Source: DTKD01 sp964494345 (GTDB lineage: Bacteria; Armatimonadota; UBA5829). From it: 64,000 bases of DNA. The stretch lies in the NCBI GenBank assembly GCA_964494345.1, contig CAZBSI010000004.1, positions 1 to 64,000 on the forward strand. Reading direction: 5' to 3'. The position numbers and the translations under genes are program-made. The notes under the pieces are model-generated. The model was not told where the DNA came from and searched no databases. It worked only from the letters and a program-made list of their open reading frames with translations. Positions 34,255 through 43,538 of the stretch are shown here, in pieces. Each line of letters starts with the position of its first letter. Position 1 is the first letter of the stretch.

Positions 34255-36090
34255 CTAGCTTTTCTTGATATACTTCCTCTTGGCCTTGGTGAAGCCCTGG
34301 CTGATCTTCTTCGCGTCATACTGCCACAGGCCCGACTTGCCGCGGGTATGGAAGCAGTGATATGAGCTTAGAATCGAGGCTATCACCAGCCGTGACGTAC
34401 GTTTTACGATATTGACCTCGTTGACGAGTTGAGCGAATGTCATCCCCTGGCCGCGCTGCTCAAGGATGCTGGTTATGACGTCGAAAAGCGGCATCTCCCG
34501 GCTCTCGAAGTCGTTGCGAATCTCGAGCAACTCCAAGCTGCGATCGGTGTCGATGACCAAATCTTCATTAACTTCGCCGTCAAAACGATATCGGAACTCT
34601 CCAAGCTTAGCCGTCCTCTCGATATAGAACACAGCTCCCGAAACCTCCGCGATATCCTTGTAGAAATCCTTAAGGCCAAAAATCAGCCGTAACGCGTTGT
34701 TGACGTAGACGGTTTTCCTCTTGCCCTCATCTATGAGAGTGATCGGGATAATCTCCGGTTCTGGGCCGAAGAAGTCGGGATTGATCTGACACAGCGGGAG
34801 CGTACCTTCGACTTTGTGATGATACTTGAGCACACAGCGCTGAGAGTCTTCGTTCGGCTGATATATGGTAAGCGCAGGATCCTCATCGGTGACGTCTTCG
34901 GCCAGCGGATCATATATCGCGGCCTTAAGGTCGCCGTCGAAACCTTCCACTTCAAGCTCCTGGTCGAATACATCGCCTTCGGGCGTCTCATAAGGAGGCG
35001 TAGTGGGAACCACCAACGACGGCGGCATCAACTGCACCTCATCCGGGAATACAACCGGCTTGCCGTATCTGGTGCCACCGATCCAGGCCACGCGAATGTC
35101 TGTGTTAAGAGCATCTTTTAACTGCTCATAAGCACCGGCATAAGCGGGTTCGTCAGGTGATACCTCTAAAACCTGCTCGATGAGCTCCTCGGCAGATGCA
35201 CTACCTCTTTCGAGGATCATCTTGATGATCTCTTCCTTATCGGTGTCGGTGACCGTGACCGGGCCTTCCAGTTCATCTTCCTCATCAGCCGGCAGAGCAG
35301 CTACCTCTTCGGCTAATTCACCAAGGGCAGCCAGGAAGTCCTTTTCGACGCTGGCGGGATATGCCTTTTGGTCCGAAAGCAGCAGTATCTGGTCACCCGA
35401 GACCAACTGAGCGTAGAAGTCAATCGGCTGGAAGTCCGTCCCCAGGCTGCGCCATGCGAACAACGCGAGAATCTTCACAGGCACCGGCCGCTTGCATTTT
35501 TTGAGCACAGCGGCTGCGGATTCTACGATGTTGTCCGCATCCCACTCGCCATCACTGCAATCCGCCTCGTATTCTGCGATTTGATCCTGAGAGAGATAGT
35601 TGTCGAAGATTACGTCATCTTCCTTATCAGAAGTTGGCTCCAGAAGCCATCGGGTCAAACCGAAACCCAGCGCTCCCGCATCAAAGAAGCTCTCCCCGCC
35701 TGTGAGTATGCGCGGCAGCGTTTTCCTATAAACATCCGCAGGGCGTTCGTATATCTGACCGAGTTCCTCCGCCAGCAGGTCGATAGATACCGGTATACCG
35801 GCGCTAACGAGCAAATCGGCGAGGATTCTCTCAAACGGCCGTCGGGTGTCGCTGAAGCGAATCGATGGAGCCCACCGTCTGTCGATCACTTCGAAGCGAT
35901 CGCTTTCGACCATAACGCTGCGGACCAGCTTAGGGGTGGCCTCGGCGATTCCCACGCCTTTTGAGACCTGCCGCAATTTGGCTGGCTGGCTTCTGCCCAA
36001 CAACACCAAATAGGCCTTGTCCGCCAAATACAGCTTTGCAGCCTCGCGGGTAATATCTTTTTTAGTCAGCTTTGTTGCTGAATTCGCCAC
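34255..36090 (-). CDS. Unknown protein with winged-helix-like ends and acidic middle
   Basis: 611 aa from the GTG at 36090, where GGAGG lies exactly six bases upstream; the longer frame starts inside the rimO end. Residues 1-75 are basic and helical (TREAAKLYLADKAYL, then QVSKGVGIAEATPKLV) and look like a winged helix. A very acidic segment (PADEEDELEGP) lies near residue 270. The C-terminus (MPLFDVITSILEQRG, TFAQLVNEVN, a basic end) resembles the HARE/winged-helix segments of RNA polymerase delta-like proteins. A nucleic-acid-binding regulator is a reasonable guess but not proven. It follows rimO by 46 bp. Confidence 0.7.
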   Translation of the reverse strand: MANSATKLTKKDITREAAKLYLADKAYLVLLGRSQPAKLRQVSKGVGIAEATPKLVRSVMVESDRFEVIDRRWAPSIRFSDTRRPFERILADLLVSAGIPVSIDLLAEELGQIYERPADVYRKTLPRILTGGESFFDAGALGFGLTRWLLEPTSDKEDDVIFDNYLSQDQIAEYEADCSDGEWDADNIVESAAAVLKKCKRPVPVKILALFAWRSLGTDFQPIDFYAQLVSGDQILLLSDQKAYPASVEKDFLAALGELAEEVAALPADEEDELEGPVTVTDTDKEEIIKMILERGSASAEELIEQVLEVSPDEPAYAGAYEQLKDALNTDIRVAWIGGTRYGKPVVFPDEVQLMPPSLVVPTTPPYETPEGDVFDQELEVEGFDGDLKAAIYDPLAEDVTDEDPALTIYQPNEDSQRCVLKYHHKVEGTLPLCQINPDFFGPEPEIIPITLIDEGKRKTVYVNNALRLIFGLKDFYKDIAEVSGAVFYIERTAKLGEFRYRFDGEVNEDLVIDTDRSLELLEIRNDFESREMPLFDVITSILEQRGQGMTFAQLVNEVNIVKRTSRLVIASILSSYHCFHTRGKSGLWQYDAKKISQGFTKAKRKYIKKS

Positions 36091-36136
36091 TATGTTCCTC
36101 CGTTTTCGGTTGGTCGTCGCGAGTTTGGCGATGACC

Positions 36137-37465
36137 CTATTTCGCACTCAAATCGTACTCTGTCGCATCCACCACAGTCACATGTACAAATGAGCCTGGG
36201 CTTGGCGAATTATCGGGAAGGTATACTAATCCGTCAATATCCGGCGCGTCCCGATAACTTCTGCCATATACCCCGTCCTCGGCCTGTCCTTCTATCAACA
36301 CATCTAATTTCTTACCAACAAAAGACCTGTTGCGCTCCAGGGATATGCCCTGTTGCAACTGCATCAGTCTATCATAGCGCTCTTCTGCGACTTCAGCGAT
36401 AACAGGTCGCAGCCGCGCAGCAGGGGTTCCCTTTTCACGAGAATATACGAAAGCCCCCACCCTGTCGAAACGAACATCCCCGACAAAACGCAGCAAATTC
36501 TCAAAGGCAGCTTCGCTCTCCCCTGGAAATCCTACAATAAATGTCGTCCGAAGCGCAACGTCCGGCATCCGATCCCTAAGCGCCTTTATTGCCTCTGTAT
36601 ACTGTTCGACAGATCCTTTGCGATTCATCGCCCGCAGCACATCGTTATCGGCGTGCTGCAGCGGTATATCTATATATTTTACTACTTTCTCACATTCGGC
36701 GATTGCCTTGATAAGCTCGCCGGTTACCTTGGAAGGGTAACAATACATCAATCTTATCCATCGCAGGCCATCGATCTCGTTGAGCTTATACAGCAGGTTC
36801 ACCAGCCTATTGGGTGAGTGCGTATCCTCTCCATACTGAGTCAAATCCTGGCCGATCAAGATTAACTCTTTGACCCCAGCTTCGGCTAATACTCTTGCCT
36901 CAGACAGGATCATCTCCTCCGGTCGACTGCGAAACGGCCCGCGGATATCCGGGATCGTGCAATAAGCGCACCGGTTCGAGCAGCCCTCCGATATTTTCAG
37001 GTACGCAGTCCAGGGCGGCGTAGCAATCACCCTCGCCGTCGGCTCCGTCCATATCGGCTGCAGCCTGCCGACATTATTATATGTGGCTCCGGATAATGCC
37101 TGCTCTATGGCATTTACGATCTCAGACGCATGCTCAATGCCGAGAACCACATCCGCCTCACCGAACCGCTTTGGTATGTCGAGTCCAAACCCCGTCAGCT
37201 TTCCATCGAAACGCTGCGGAAGGCAGCCTACCACGATCACAGCCTTGCATGTGCCCGACTTTTTATAATCGAGGGCGCTGCGGATCGCATCCATCGACTC
37301 CTGCAAAGCGTATTTAACAAAGCCGCAGGTGTTGACTATAATAACCTCAGCGAGTCCATCGTCATCAACAATCTCGTGACCAGCGCCGATGATTTCGGCC
37401 AGCGCCACCTCCGTGTCGACCCAGTTTTTAGGACAGCCCAAACTTACCAGGCTTACTCTTGCCAT
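36137..37465 (-). CDS. rimO: RimO, ribosomal protein S12 methylthiotransferase
   Basis: 442 aa. RimO adds a methylthio group to Asp of ribosomal protein S12 by radical SAM chemistry. The N-terminal domain opens with SLVSLGCPKNWVDTEVAL, the RimO signature, which ligates the second cluster. The radical SAM site CSNRCAYC is near residue 160. A TRAM domain closes the protein (LDVLIEGQAED onward). It starts 33 bp after ftsK on the same strand. Confidence 0.95.
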   Translation of the reverse strand: MARVSLVSLGCPKNWVDTEVALAEIIGAGHEIVDDDGLAEVIIVNTCGFVKYALQESMDAIRSALDYKKSGTCKAVIVVGCLPQRFDGKLTGFGLDIPKRFGEADVVLGIEHASEIVNAIEQALSGATYNNVGRLQPIWTEPTARVIATPPWTAYLKISEGCSNRCAYCTIPDIRGPFRSRPEEMILSEARVLAEAGVKELILIGQDLTQYGEDTHSPNRLVNLLYKLNEIDGLRWIRLMYCYPSKVTGELIKAIAECEKVVKYIDIPLQHADNDVLRAMNRKGSVEQYTEAIKALRDRMPDVALRTTFIVGFPGESEAAFENLLRFVGDVRFDRVGAFVYSREKGTPAARLRPVIAEVAEERYDRLMQLQQGISLERNRSFVGKKLDVLIEGQAEDGVYGRSYRDAPDIDGLVYLPDNSPSPGSFVHVTVVDATEYDLSAK

Positions 37466-37498
37466 AAATAATTTATATCGTATCGCAGCGTCCTGCGC

Positions 37499-39829
37499 CT
37501 ATTCCTCTTCCCATTCTTCGTTGAGATCAACCACCTCAGCAGGCGGAACGTCGTCATCTTCGTCATAATCTTCCTCAAACGGCAGATCCATCTTGCCCGA
37601 CAACACTGCATCGAGATCCTCTTTGGCCACCAAAACCTGCCTCGGCTTGGCTCCGTCCAGCGGGCCTACTATTCCTGCCTGCTCCATAGCGTCGACGATT
37701 CTTGCCGCCCGGGTGTAACCGATTTTATACTTTCTCTGCAGCATAGAAGTCGAGCAATAGCCGGATGTCACGACAAACCTCACGCTCGGCTCATAAAACT
37801 CATCGGCAAAGGCATCATCGAAGCCACCTCCACCGTGGCCATCCCCCGATATAGCACCCGGCTGAATCGTATAAAGGGGTTTGCGTTGTGCTTTTAGGAA
37901 CTCGCATAGCCCCTCAATTTCCCTTTCCGAGACATAGCAGCCCTGTATACGAGTCGGCTTGGCGGCGTCTATCGGCAGGAACAGCATATCTCCCCGGCCA
38001 ACCAGCCTCTCAGCGCCCTTTTGGTCCAAAATCGTTTTACTATCGTGATGAGACGAACAAGCAAACGCCATTCTAGACGATATATTGGCCTTAATTACCC
38101 CCGTGATTACATCCACAGACGGCCGCTGGGTAGCAATGACGCAATGTATTCCAGTGGCACGGGCGAGCTGAGTCAATCTCTGGATAGAGGCCTCGACCTC
38201 GGCCGCCGCCTGCATCATAAGGTCGGCAAGCTCGTCTACAACTACCACCATATAAGGCAGCCGCTCGGACTCCAATACCCGTTCATTATACCCATCTATA
38301 TTACGAACGCTACTGCGTGCGAACAGCTCGTAGCGCTTTTCCATCTCCTGCACAACCGCTCTGAACACACTTGCCGCCTGCTTCACGTCCTTCACCACCG
38401 GACAGGCCAGATGTGGGATGCCGTCGAAAAGACTAAGCTCCACCCTTTTAGGGTCAATAAGCACGAACTTGACATCATCCGGCGTTGCTCTGAACAACAG
38501 GCTTGCGATTAATGCGTTCAGCCCTATGCTTTTGCCGGCGTTGGTGGCTCCTCCGACGAGCATATGCGGCATCTTTGCCAGGTCCGCGACTATGGGGCGT
38601 CCCGCAACATCTTTTCCGAGTGCAAATGTCAGTTTTGAGCTGGCTTCAACAAAGGGCTTGCTCTCAACGATCTCCCGCAGAGCCACGATACCACGATTTT
38701 TGTTTGGAACCTCAACGCCTATTGCCGCCTTGCCCGGAATGGGAGCTTCGACCCTGACGTCGATAGCAGCCAACTGCATCGCCAGATTATCCGCAAGCCC
38801 GACGATTTTGTTGACCTTAATACCGGGAGCGAGCTGGATTTCGTAGCGCGCGACCGTAGGCCCACATGCTATTTCGACAACGTTGGCCTGGACTTTGAAC
38901 TCCTCCAACGTGCGCTCGATTATTTCAATATTGTTTTTAAGTTCGCTTTCGACCCTCGGCGGTGGCGGCGGAGGCTCGTCGAGCAGCGTTGTCGGCGGCA
39001 GTTGGAAATCCCCCTGCTCTACCGGCTCTGCGTCAGCATCACCATTCTTTGGAATCCTATGAACTTTAACCGGCGCCGGTATATTGATCTTTACTTCCGT
39101 GCTTTCTGCTTTTGGTTCCTTAACTGTTTCTTTTGGAGTCTGTTCGGGCTCGCCGAATATCTGGGTCAGAGTGCGCTTTCTGCCTTCATCCACAACAGAC
39201 GGATCAACCGCCTTCGCGCTTGACTTTTTGTCAGCCACTTCTTCCTTTAGCTGCGCTCGCTCGGCGTGTCTTGCCGAGGCCTCGCTCCAGGCGGTGCGAA
39301 TCCAATCAATAAGGTTCGCCAGCGGCTGATCGATAATAATGATAAGACCGACGATTGCCAAGGCCGCGAGGAGGATATGGCCGACAATCGCACCGCCCAG
39401 CTTCCGAGCCAGAATCGCAATTGCATTGCCTAGATAACCTCCGCCCGCGCTTATGTTATCTAACGGAACGCCTTTCATAAGGGATGCGCCGCCGATAATC
39501 GACAGAAACACCATCACGCTGCCAGCGACTATGTTGCGTGTGATAATCTGCAGCGGGCCGACAATACAGAAAGCGCCTATTAAAGCGATTAATAAGGGGA
39601 TAAGATATGCGCCGACTCCCACAAAGTTACGCATAACCGGGGCAAGATATCGCCCCAACGCCCCCGTGGAGTCCTCCGCACACAGCGCGATTAAACTCAC
39701 CACACCCAAAACGATCAGCAATACCCCTGCTATATCTGCAAACAGTATGGATTGAGCCTGGTCTGCACTCGTCCTTTTTGTGCCACGCTTCCCGTTTGTC
39801 GCTGTCCGCTTCTTGCGCACCTCAGACAC
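37499..39829 (-). CDS. ftsK: FtsK/SpoIIIE DNA translocase
   Basis: 776 aa. It pumps DNA through the division septum during chromosome segregation. Four membrane helices lie in the first 170 residues. A charged and Pro-rich linker follows, then the alpha/beta motor with Walker A GGATNAGKS and Walker B YMVVVVDELADLM. The C-terminal gamma winged-helix domain is near 690-740 (SMLQRKYKIGYTRAARIVD) and reads oriented KOPS-type sites. The start is GTG. A good promoter lies 49 bp upstream. Confidence 0.96.
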   Translation of the reverse strand: MSEVRKKRTATNGKRGTKRTSADQAQSILFADIAGVLLIVLGVVSLIALCAEDSTGALGRYLAPVMRNFVGVGAYLIPLLIALIGAFCIVGPLQIITRNIVAGSVMVFLSIIGGASLMKGVPLDNISAGGGYLGNAIAILARKLGGAIVGHILLAALAIVGLIIIIDQPLANLIDWIRTAWSEASARHAERAQLKEEVADKKSSAKAVDPSVVDEGRKRTLTQIFGEPEQTPKETVKEPKAESTEVKINIPAPVKVHRIPKNGDADAEPVEQGDFQLPPTTLLDEPPPPPPRVESELKNNIEIIERTLEEFKVQANVVEIACGPTVARYEIQLAPGIKVNKIVGLADNLAMQLAAIDVRVEAPIPGKAAIGVEVPNKNRGIVALREIVESKPFVEASSKLTFALGKDVAGRPIVADLAKMPHMLVGGATNAGKSIGLNALIASLLFRATPDDVKFVLIDPKRVELSLFDGIPHLACPVVKDVKQAASVFRAVVQEMEKRYELFARSSVRNIDGYNERVLESERLPYMVVVVDELADLMMQAAAEVEASIQRLTQLARATGIHCVIATQRPSVDVITGVIKANISSRMAFACSSHHDSKTILDQKGAERLVGRGDMLFLPIDAAKPTRIQGCYVSEREIEGLCEFLKAQRKPLYTIQPGAISGDGHGGGGFDDAFADEFYEPSVRFVVTSGYCSTSMLQRKYKIGYTRAARIVDAMEQAGIVGPLDGAKPRQVLVAKEDLDAVLSGKMDLPFEEDYDEDDDVPPAEVVDLNEEWEEE

Positions 39830-39877
39830 ACCTTTCCCCGGCCCTGCAGCTCAAAGATCGCTCCTGGAACCCTACGT

Positions 39878-39907
39878 ATTATACTCAATGCGGTTGGGGC
39901 TGGTCAA
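39878..39907 (-). promoter_or_regulatory. Promoter of ftsK-rimO
   Basis: Minus-strand TTGACC (39902-39907), an 18-bp spacer and a perfect TATAAT (39878-39883), 49 bp upstream of the ftsK start codon. Confidence 0.7.
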
Positions 39908-39975
39908 TTGAGGGCGGGAGGCTGAGTGAAAACCTGCCTGAGCCACAAAAGTTGGAACTGGTCGGCTTTCTAAGA

Positions 39976-40120
39976 TGGGAAAAGCTGATTTCTCGCTGCG
40001 CTCGAAATGACGAGGGTTGGGAGGCGTTCGAAATGACGAGAGATGTAGGCGTTCGAAATGACGAGAGATGGGAGGCGTTCGAAATGACGAGAGTTGGGGT
40101 GAAATGACAAGGGTGGTGAG
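39976..40120. repeat. Composite intergenic repeat, locus C
   Basis: Core GGGAAAAGCTGATTTCTCG then CGCTCGAAATGACGAGG, followed by three or more tail units built on GGCGTTCGAAATGACGAGAG at 22-24 bp spacing and a degenerate last unit. It lies in the 400-bp gap between the porin gene and ftsK, which otherwise holds only the ftsK promoter and a hairpin. Confidence 0.85.
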
Positions 40121-40172
40121 ACTGGAGAGGGCGTACAATGACAAGAATGTAGTAAGGCCTGGGAGGTTGTAA

Positions 40173-40196
40173 GGTGGCGATGCCGAGATCGCCACC
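40173..40196 (-). terminator. GGTGGCG stem-loop downstream of the porin gene
   Basis: A perfect 9-bp stem GGTGGCGAT/ATCGCCACC with a 6-nt loop, 33 bp past the porin stop. No long T-run on the minus strand. Confidence 0.5.
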
Positions 40197-40229
40197 TATC
40201 TGTTTCAAGTCATCACTTGCCATTAACAG

Positions 40230-41366
40230 TTAAAAACCAGTAAAGACCTCGATGAAGAATATATCGTTTTTGGAGTCTGCCCAGCCGCCTGTGCGCTCCA
40301 TGTTCTTCTCATAGTCCGCCTCCACCCAGATACCCTTTCGGATGGGTTGGATCACGCCGATTGTGAACTGCTTTGTTGGCCAGGTCAACTGTCGGTTGCT
40401 GGTTGCGTTATTGATCGGCTTGTTGTTGCTTAAAGCCGACCAGCGCATATAGAAGCGGGTCTTGTCTTTTGGCTGATAGCCTGCAAGAACCTGATAGCCG
40501 GTGATCTTCAGGAAGCTGAAGTTGCCCTGATAGACTTCGCTCTGCAGGCAAAATGGCCCCCAGGTGTAGGAAGCATCAAGGCCATACTTGTTGTGGGCGC
40601 GAGAGGCGCTATCGACACCAAACGCCGTAGTCAGTACCGCAACGTCGTCATCCACCATCTTGCCTGTTGCTCCGGACAAGTGTACCTGATAGTTGGGCTT
40701 GGTGACTCCGAAGCGGACCGATCCTGCGAGTGTGCCGGGGTTGTTGGCTGGATCGTCCTTGTCGGTGATATGCGCAACGACCTTAGAACTCGGCATAAGC
40801 TGGTTGACTGGAGTGCCGCCGAAATCGCCGACCTTACGATTCTGTACGCGCTGGTCGGTGTAGATAGACGCACCCACATCAAATGATCCTCTCTTGACGT
40901 CATACTGAGCGCCGATAATCCTGTCCTGAGTGAATGTCTCGGCGACTATGCCGTATTGACTGGTTTTTCTGTTCGGGTATGTGGGCATCAAGCCGAAGTT
41001 TAGCTGCCTGCCCTTGCCTATGCGCAATCGACCAAGCCCAGACGGCAGATCGACATACGCACTTTCGAGATAGACTCTAAACTGATCGGCCGTATAGCCG
41101 GCAACACCAGGACCAGGCGGGGCCTGAATCGCTCGGTCGGTAAGCCACGGATTGTAATAGACCTCAACATATCCGGTGACATCGTTTTCCCATCGACCTA
41201 CAGCGGACAGAGAGACTCGCTCCGTCACAAATCGAGACGGGCTATCCGGGTTTGCATAGAACCGGTTCTGCATAAAACCATGCAGTTCCACTTCCTGGGC
41301 AAACGCCGCCACCGCAAAGCTCATCAGTAGAGCTGACAACAATAGTGCTAACAGAAATCTCTTCAA
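40230..41366 (-). CDS. Outer-membrane porin-like beta-barrel protein
   Basis: 378 aa from the TTG at 41366, where AAGGAGGGAAAAGG is correctly placed; the longer frame begins within the ribosome site. A signal peptide (1-23, ending AFA) is followed by ELHGFMQNRFYAN, a typical first strand of a porin barrel. The body shows alternating strand patterns with short turns, including RLRIGKGRQLNFG and FYMRWSALS. It ends IFFIEVFTGF; a terminal Phe is the recognition signal for barrel assembly. The substrate is unknown. A phosphate- or sugar-selective porin would fit the strand pattern. Confidence 0.8.
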   Translation of the reverse strand: MKRFLLALLLSALLMSFAVAAFAQEVELHGFMQNRFYANPDSPSRFVTERVSLSAVGRWENDVTGYVEVYYNPWLTDRAIQAPPGPGVAGYTADQFRVYLESAYVDLPSGLGRLRIGKGRQLNFGLMPTYPNRKTSQYGIVAETFTQDRIIGAQYDVKRGSFDVGASIYTDQRVQNRKVGDFGGTPVNQLMPSSKVVAHITDKDDPANNPGTLAGSVRFGVTKPNYQVHLSGATGKMVDDDVAVLTTAFGVDSASRAHNKYGLDASYTWGPFCLQSEVYQGNFSFLKITGYQVLAGYQPKDKTRFYMRWSALSNNKPINNATSNRQLTWPTKQFTIGVIQPIRKGIWVEADYEKNMERTGGWADSKNDIFFIEVFTGF

Positions 41367-41502
41367 CCTTTTCCCTCCTTGCCTTTGCAAGCAGCCGTAT
41401 TGGCTGTGGAGCGTTTAACATAAAACAAGCCCAGTCAACGCCAACGAACCTGCTTAATGGCCCCGACCGGGCTGTTTTCGTCACTTATACTGGATGGCCA
41501 GA

Positions 41503-41934
41503 CTATATGGAGTGCAGTTCGTCCCCCGTGAGTATGCGAACGCCTTTAGCCTGGAGAACTTCTATCGCCTTGTCGACTTTCTCGATTCGGAAGATGACGA
41601 TGGCGTTCTCACCCGATGTGCCGACGAATGCATACATATACTCGATATTGACCCCGCCGTCGGCCACGATGTCGATAATGCCTGCCAATCCGCCGGGCTT
41701 ATCCGGCACTTCGATAGCAAGCACCTCTGTGAGCGCGACGGTGAAACCCGCCCCCGTGAGCACAGCCTTCGCTTTCTCAGGGTCGTTGACGATGAGGCGA
41801 AGCAGGCCATAGTCTATGGTGTCGGCGATGGACAGCGCACGGATATTGATGGAATTATCCGCCAGCGTGTGCGCGACATCAGCGAGCCGGCCCGATTTGT
41901 TTTCGATAAAAACTGAGAGTTGACTTACCTTCAC
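41503..41934 (-). CDS. Tandem ACT-domain protein
   Basis: 143 aa with two ACT folds. The first begins VSQLSVFIENKSGRLADVAH. The second begins VLAIEVPDKPGGLAGIIDIV. ACT domains bind amino acids and control enzymes. Proteins of this size are often encoded next to phenylacetate-CoA ligases, as here. The start is GTG and overlaps the paaK stop by 4 nt, so the two are translationally coupled. It may sense an aromatic or branched-chain amino acid and regulate the ligase, which is inference. Confidence 0.85.
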   Translation of the reverse strand: MKVSQLSVFIENKSGRLADVAHTLADNSINIRALSIADTIDYGLLRLIVNDPEKAKAVLTGAGFTVALTEVLAIEVPDKPGGLAGIIDIVADGGVNIEYMYAFVGTSGENAIVIFRIEKVDKAIEVLQAKGVRILTGDELHSI

Positions 41935-43241
41935 TGGTTCAAATCCCTCCTGTCGATTACCCTCTTGGCTTTGCCCTCGCTACGGGCGATGGTCTTAGGC
42001 TCGACGAGCTTCACTTTGACCGAGATGCCAAGAACCGAGTGCAGTTCGTGGGCGATGCGGCGTTCAAGAGATTCGAGAGTCCTGACCGCATCTGAGACGA
42101 GTTCCGGGGATACCTCCACCCAAACTTCCATCTCGTCCATCTTGCCCGGCTGGCGATCCACCACTATCACGTAATGCGGCTCGGTGCCTTCTATATCTAT
42201 GAGGACGCTTTCGATCTGCGAGGGGAAGACGTTGACCCCACGAATGATAAGCATATCGTCGGAGCGGCCCATCACCCGGTGCATTCTCACGAATGTGCGG
42301 CCGCACCCACAGGCAGAGTCGTCGATATAGGTGATGTCGCGAGTGCGGTATCGGAGCAAAGGAAGGGCTTCCTTCGTGAGACTTGTGAACACGAGTTCGC
42401 CGTGCGCGCCCGGAGGCAGCGCCTCCCCGGTTTCCGGGTCGATGATCTCCGCTATAAAGTGGTCTTCGTTGATGTGAAGCCCGCCCTTTTCAAGGCATTC
42501 ATAGGATACGCCTGGGCCCATCACTTCGCTGAGGCCATAAATATCGAGCGCGTCGATGCACAGAGCAGACTCGATTTCCCGTCGCATGCTTTCCGTCCAG
42601 GGCTCCGCGCCCAGAAACGCTACTCGCAGAGATGATTTGCTCATATCAATCTGCGCATCCCTGGCCGATTCGCCGAGCATCACGGCATAGCTCGGGGTGC
42701 AGCAGAGTACGGTGCTGTGGAAGTCCTCCATAATCTGCAGTTGTCGTTTGGTGTTGCCGCCGGATATTGGGATCACCGAGGCCCCGATTCTTTCCGCGCC
42801 GTAGTGAGCGCCAAGCCCTCCGGTGAACAGACCATAACCGTAGGCGTTCTGAACGATGTCGCCCTTTGTGGTGCCGCCCGCGCCCAGCGTCCTGGCCATT
42901 AGCTCGGCCCAAACTTCTACGTCGCCGCGAGTATAGCCGACTACGGTACTCTTGCCGGTCGTCCCCGAGCTGGCGTGGATACGAACGATCTGATCCATCG
43001 ACACCGCGAACATCCCAAACGGATAGTTGTCTCTAAAGTCGGATTTAACTGTAAACGGTATCTTGGGGAGATCTTCAATGCCCTTGATATCCTCTGGTTT
43101 TAAGCCGATTTCGTCGAATTTGCGTTTATATGCAGGCACGTGTTCGTATGAGTGCTTGACTGTTTTTAGGAGTCTTTCAGATTGAATGCTGCGGAGTTTT
43201 TCTCGATCTATACACTCCGCATCTCGGTTCCAATAATGCAT
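41931..43241 (-). CDS. paaK: Phenylacetate-CoA ligase family enzyme
   Basis: 436 aa. It activates an aryl or aryl-acetic acid with ATP and CoA through an acyl-adenylate. The AMP-binding loop HASSGTTGKSTVVGYT is near residue 90. Later motifs include IYGLSEVMGPG and RTRDITYIDD. GRSDDMLIIRGVNVFPSQIE begins the mobile C-terminal domain. The start is ATG with GGGATAAA upstream. Anaerobes use such enzymes for aromatic amino acid breakdown via aryl acids. No other phenylacetate genes are adjacent, so the true substrate is open. Confidence 0.9.
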   Translation of the reverse strand: MHYWNRDAECIDREKLRSIQSERLLKTVKHSYEHVPAYKRKFDEIGLKPEDIKGIEDLPKIPFTVKSDFRDNYPFGMFAVSMDQIVRIHASSGTTGKSTVVGYTRGDVEVWAELMARTLGAGGTTKGDIVQNAYGYGLFTGGLGAHYGAERIGASVIPISGGNTKRQLQIMEDFHSTVLCCTPSYAVMLGESARDAQIDMSKSSLRVAFLGAEPWTESMRREIESALCIDALDIYGLSEVMGPGVSYECLEKGGLHINEDHFIAEIIDPETGEALPPGAHGELVFTSLTKEALPLLRYRTRDITYIDDSACGCGRTFVRMHRVMGRSDDMLIIRGVNVFPSQIESVLIDIEGTEPHYVIVVDRQPGKMDEMEVWVEVSPELVSDAVRTLESLERRIAHELHSVLGISVKVKLVEPKTIARSEGKAKRVIDRRDLNQ

Positions 43242-43476
43242 TTTATCCCCCGGCAGATAAGCGGTGCTATAATTTTTAAGCTGGCCTATTATCCCACTAT
43301 TGTAGAGTTGACTGCAACCAAACGAATCTCAGCATCGTATAATAAGTTTGGCAACAGGAGCGACCATTCCTCTTGATTTAAGCCGGCTTTGATTAAATAT
43401 TCCAATTTTATTAAGATTAACTGTAGGTGAGTGACTTCGTCAAGCCCAGCAAGAGAAGATAAACATGCTCGGCAGT

Positions 43477-43505
43477 TTGACTTTTGGGGTGTGTGAGCCT
43501 ATACT
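43477..43505 (+). promoter_or_regulatory. Promoter of the polysaccharide exporter operon
   Basis: TTGACT (43477-43482), a 17-bp spacer and TATACT (43500-43505). Transcription would begin near 43512. That excludes the in-frame TTG at 43506 as a start codon and supports the ATG at 43539. Confidence 0.65.
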
Positions 43506-43538
43506 TTGGATGCCACTACGAGGCCAACAGAACACGGA

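Noticed and set aside
39778..40107. Plus-strand ORF through repeat locus C
   Set aside because: Its translation is made of the repeat (CARNDE and FEMTR-like units), a known kind of spurious ORF in such repeats.
43506..43538. TTG start for the exporter permease
   Set aside because: It lies directly after a -10 box, before the predicted transcription start, so it would not be in the mRNA.
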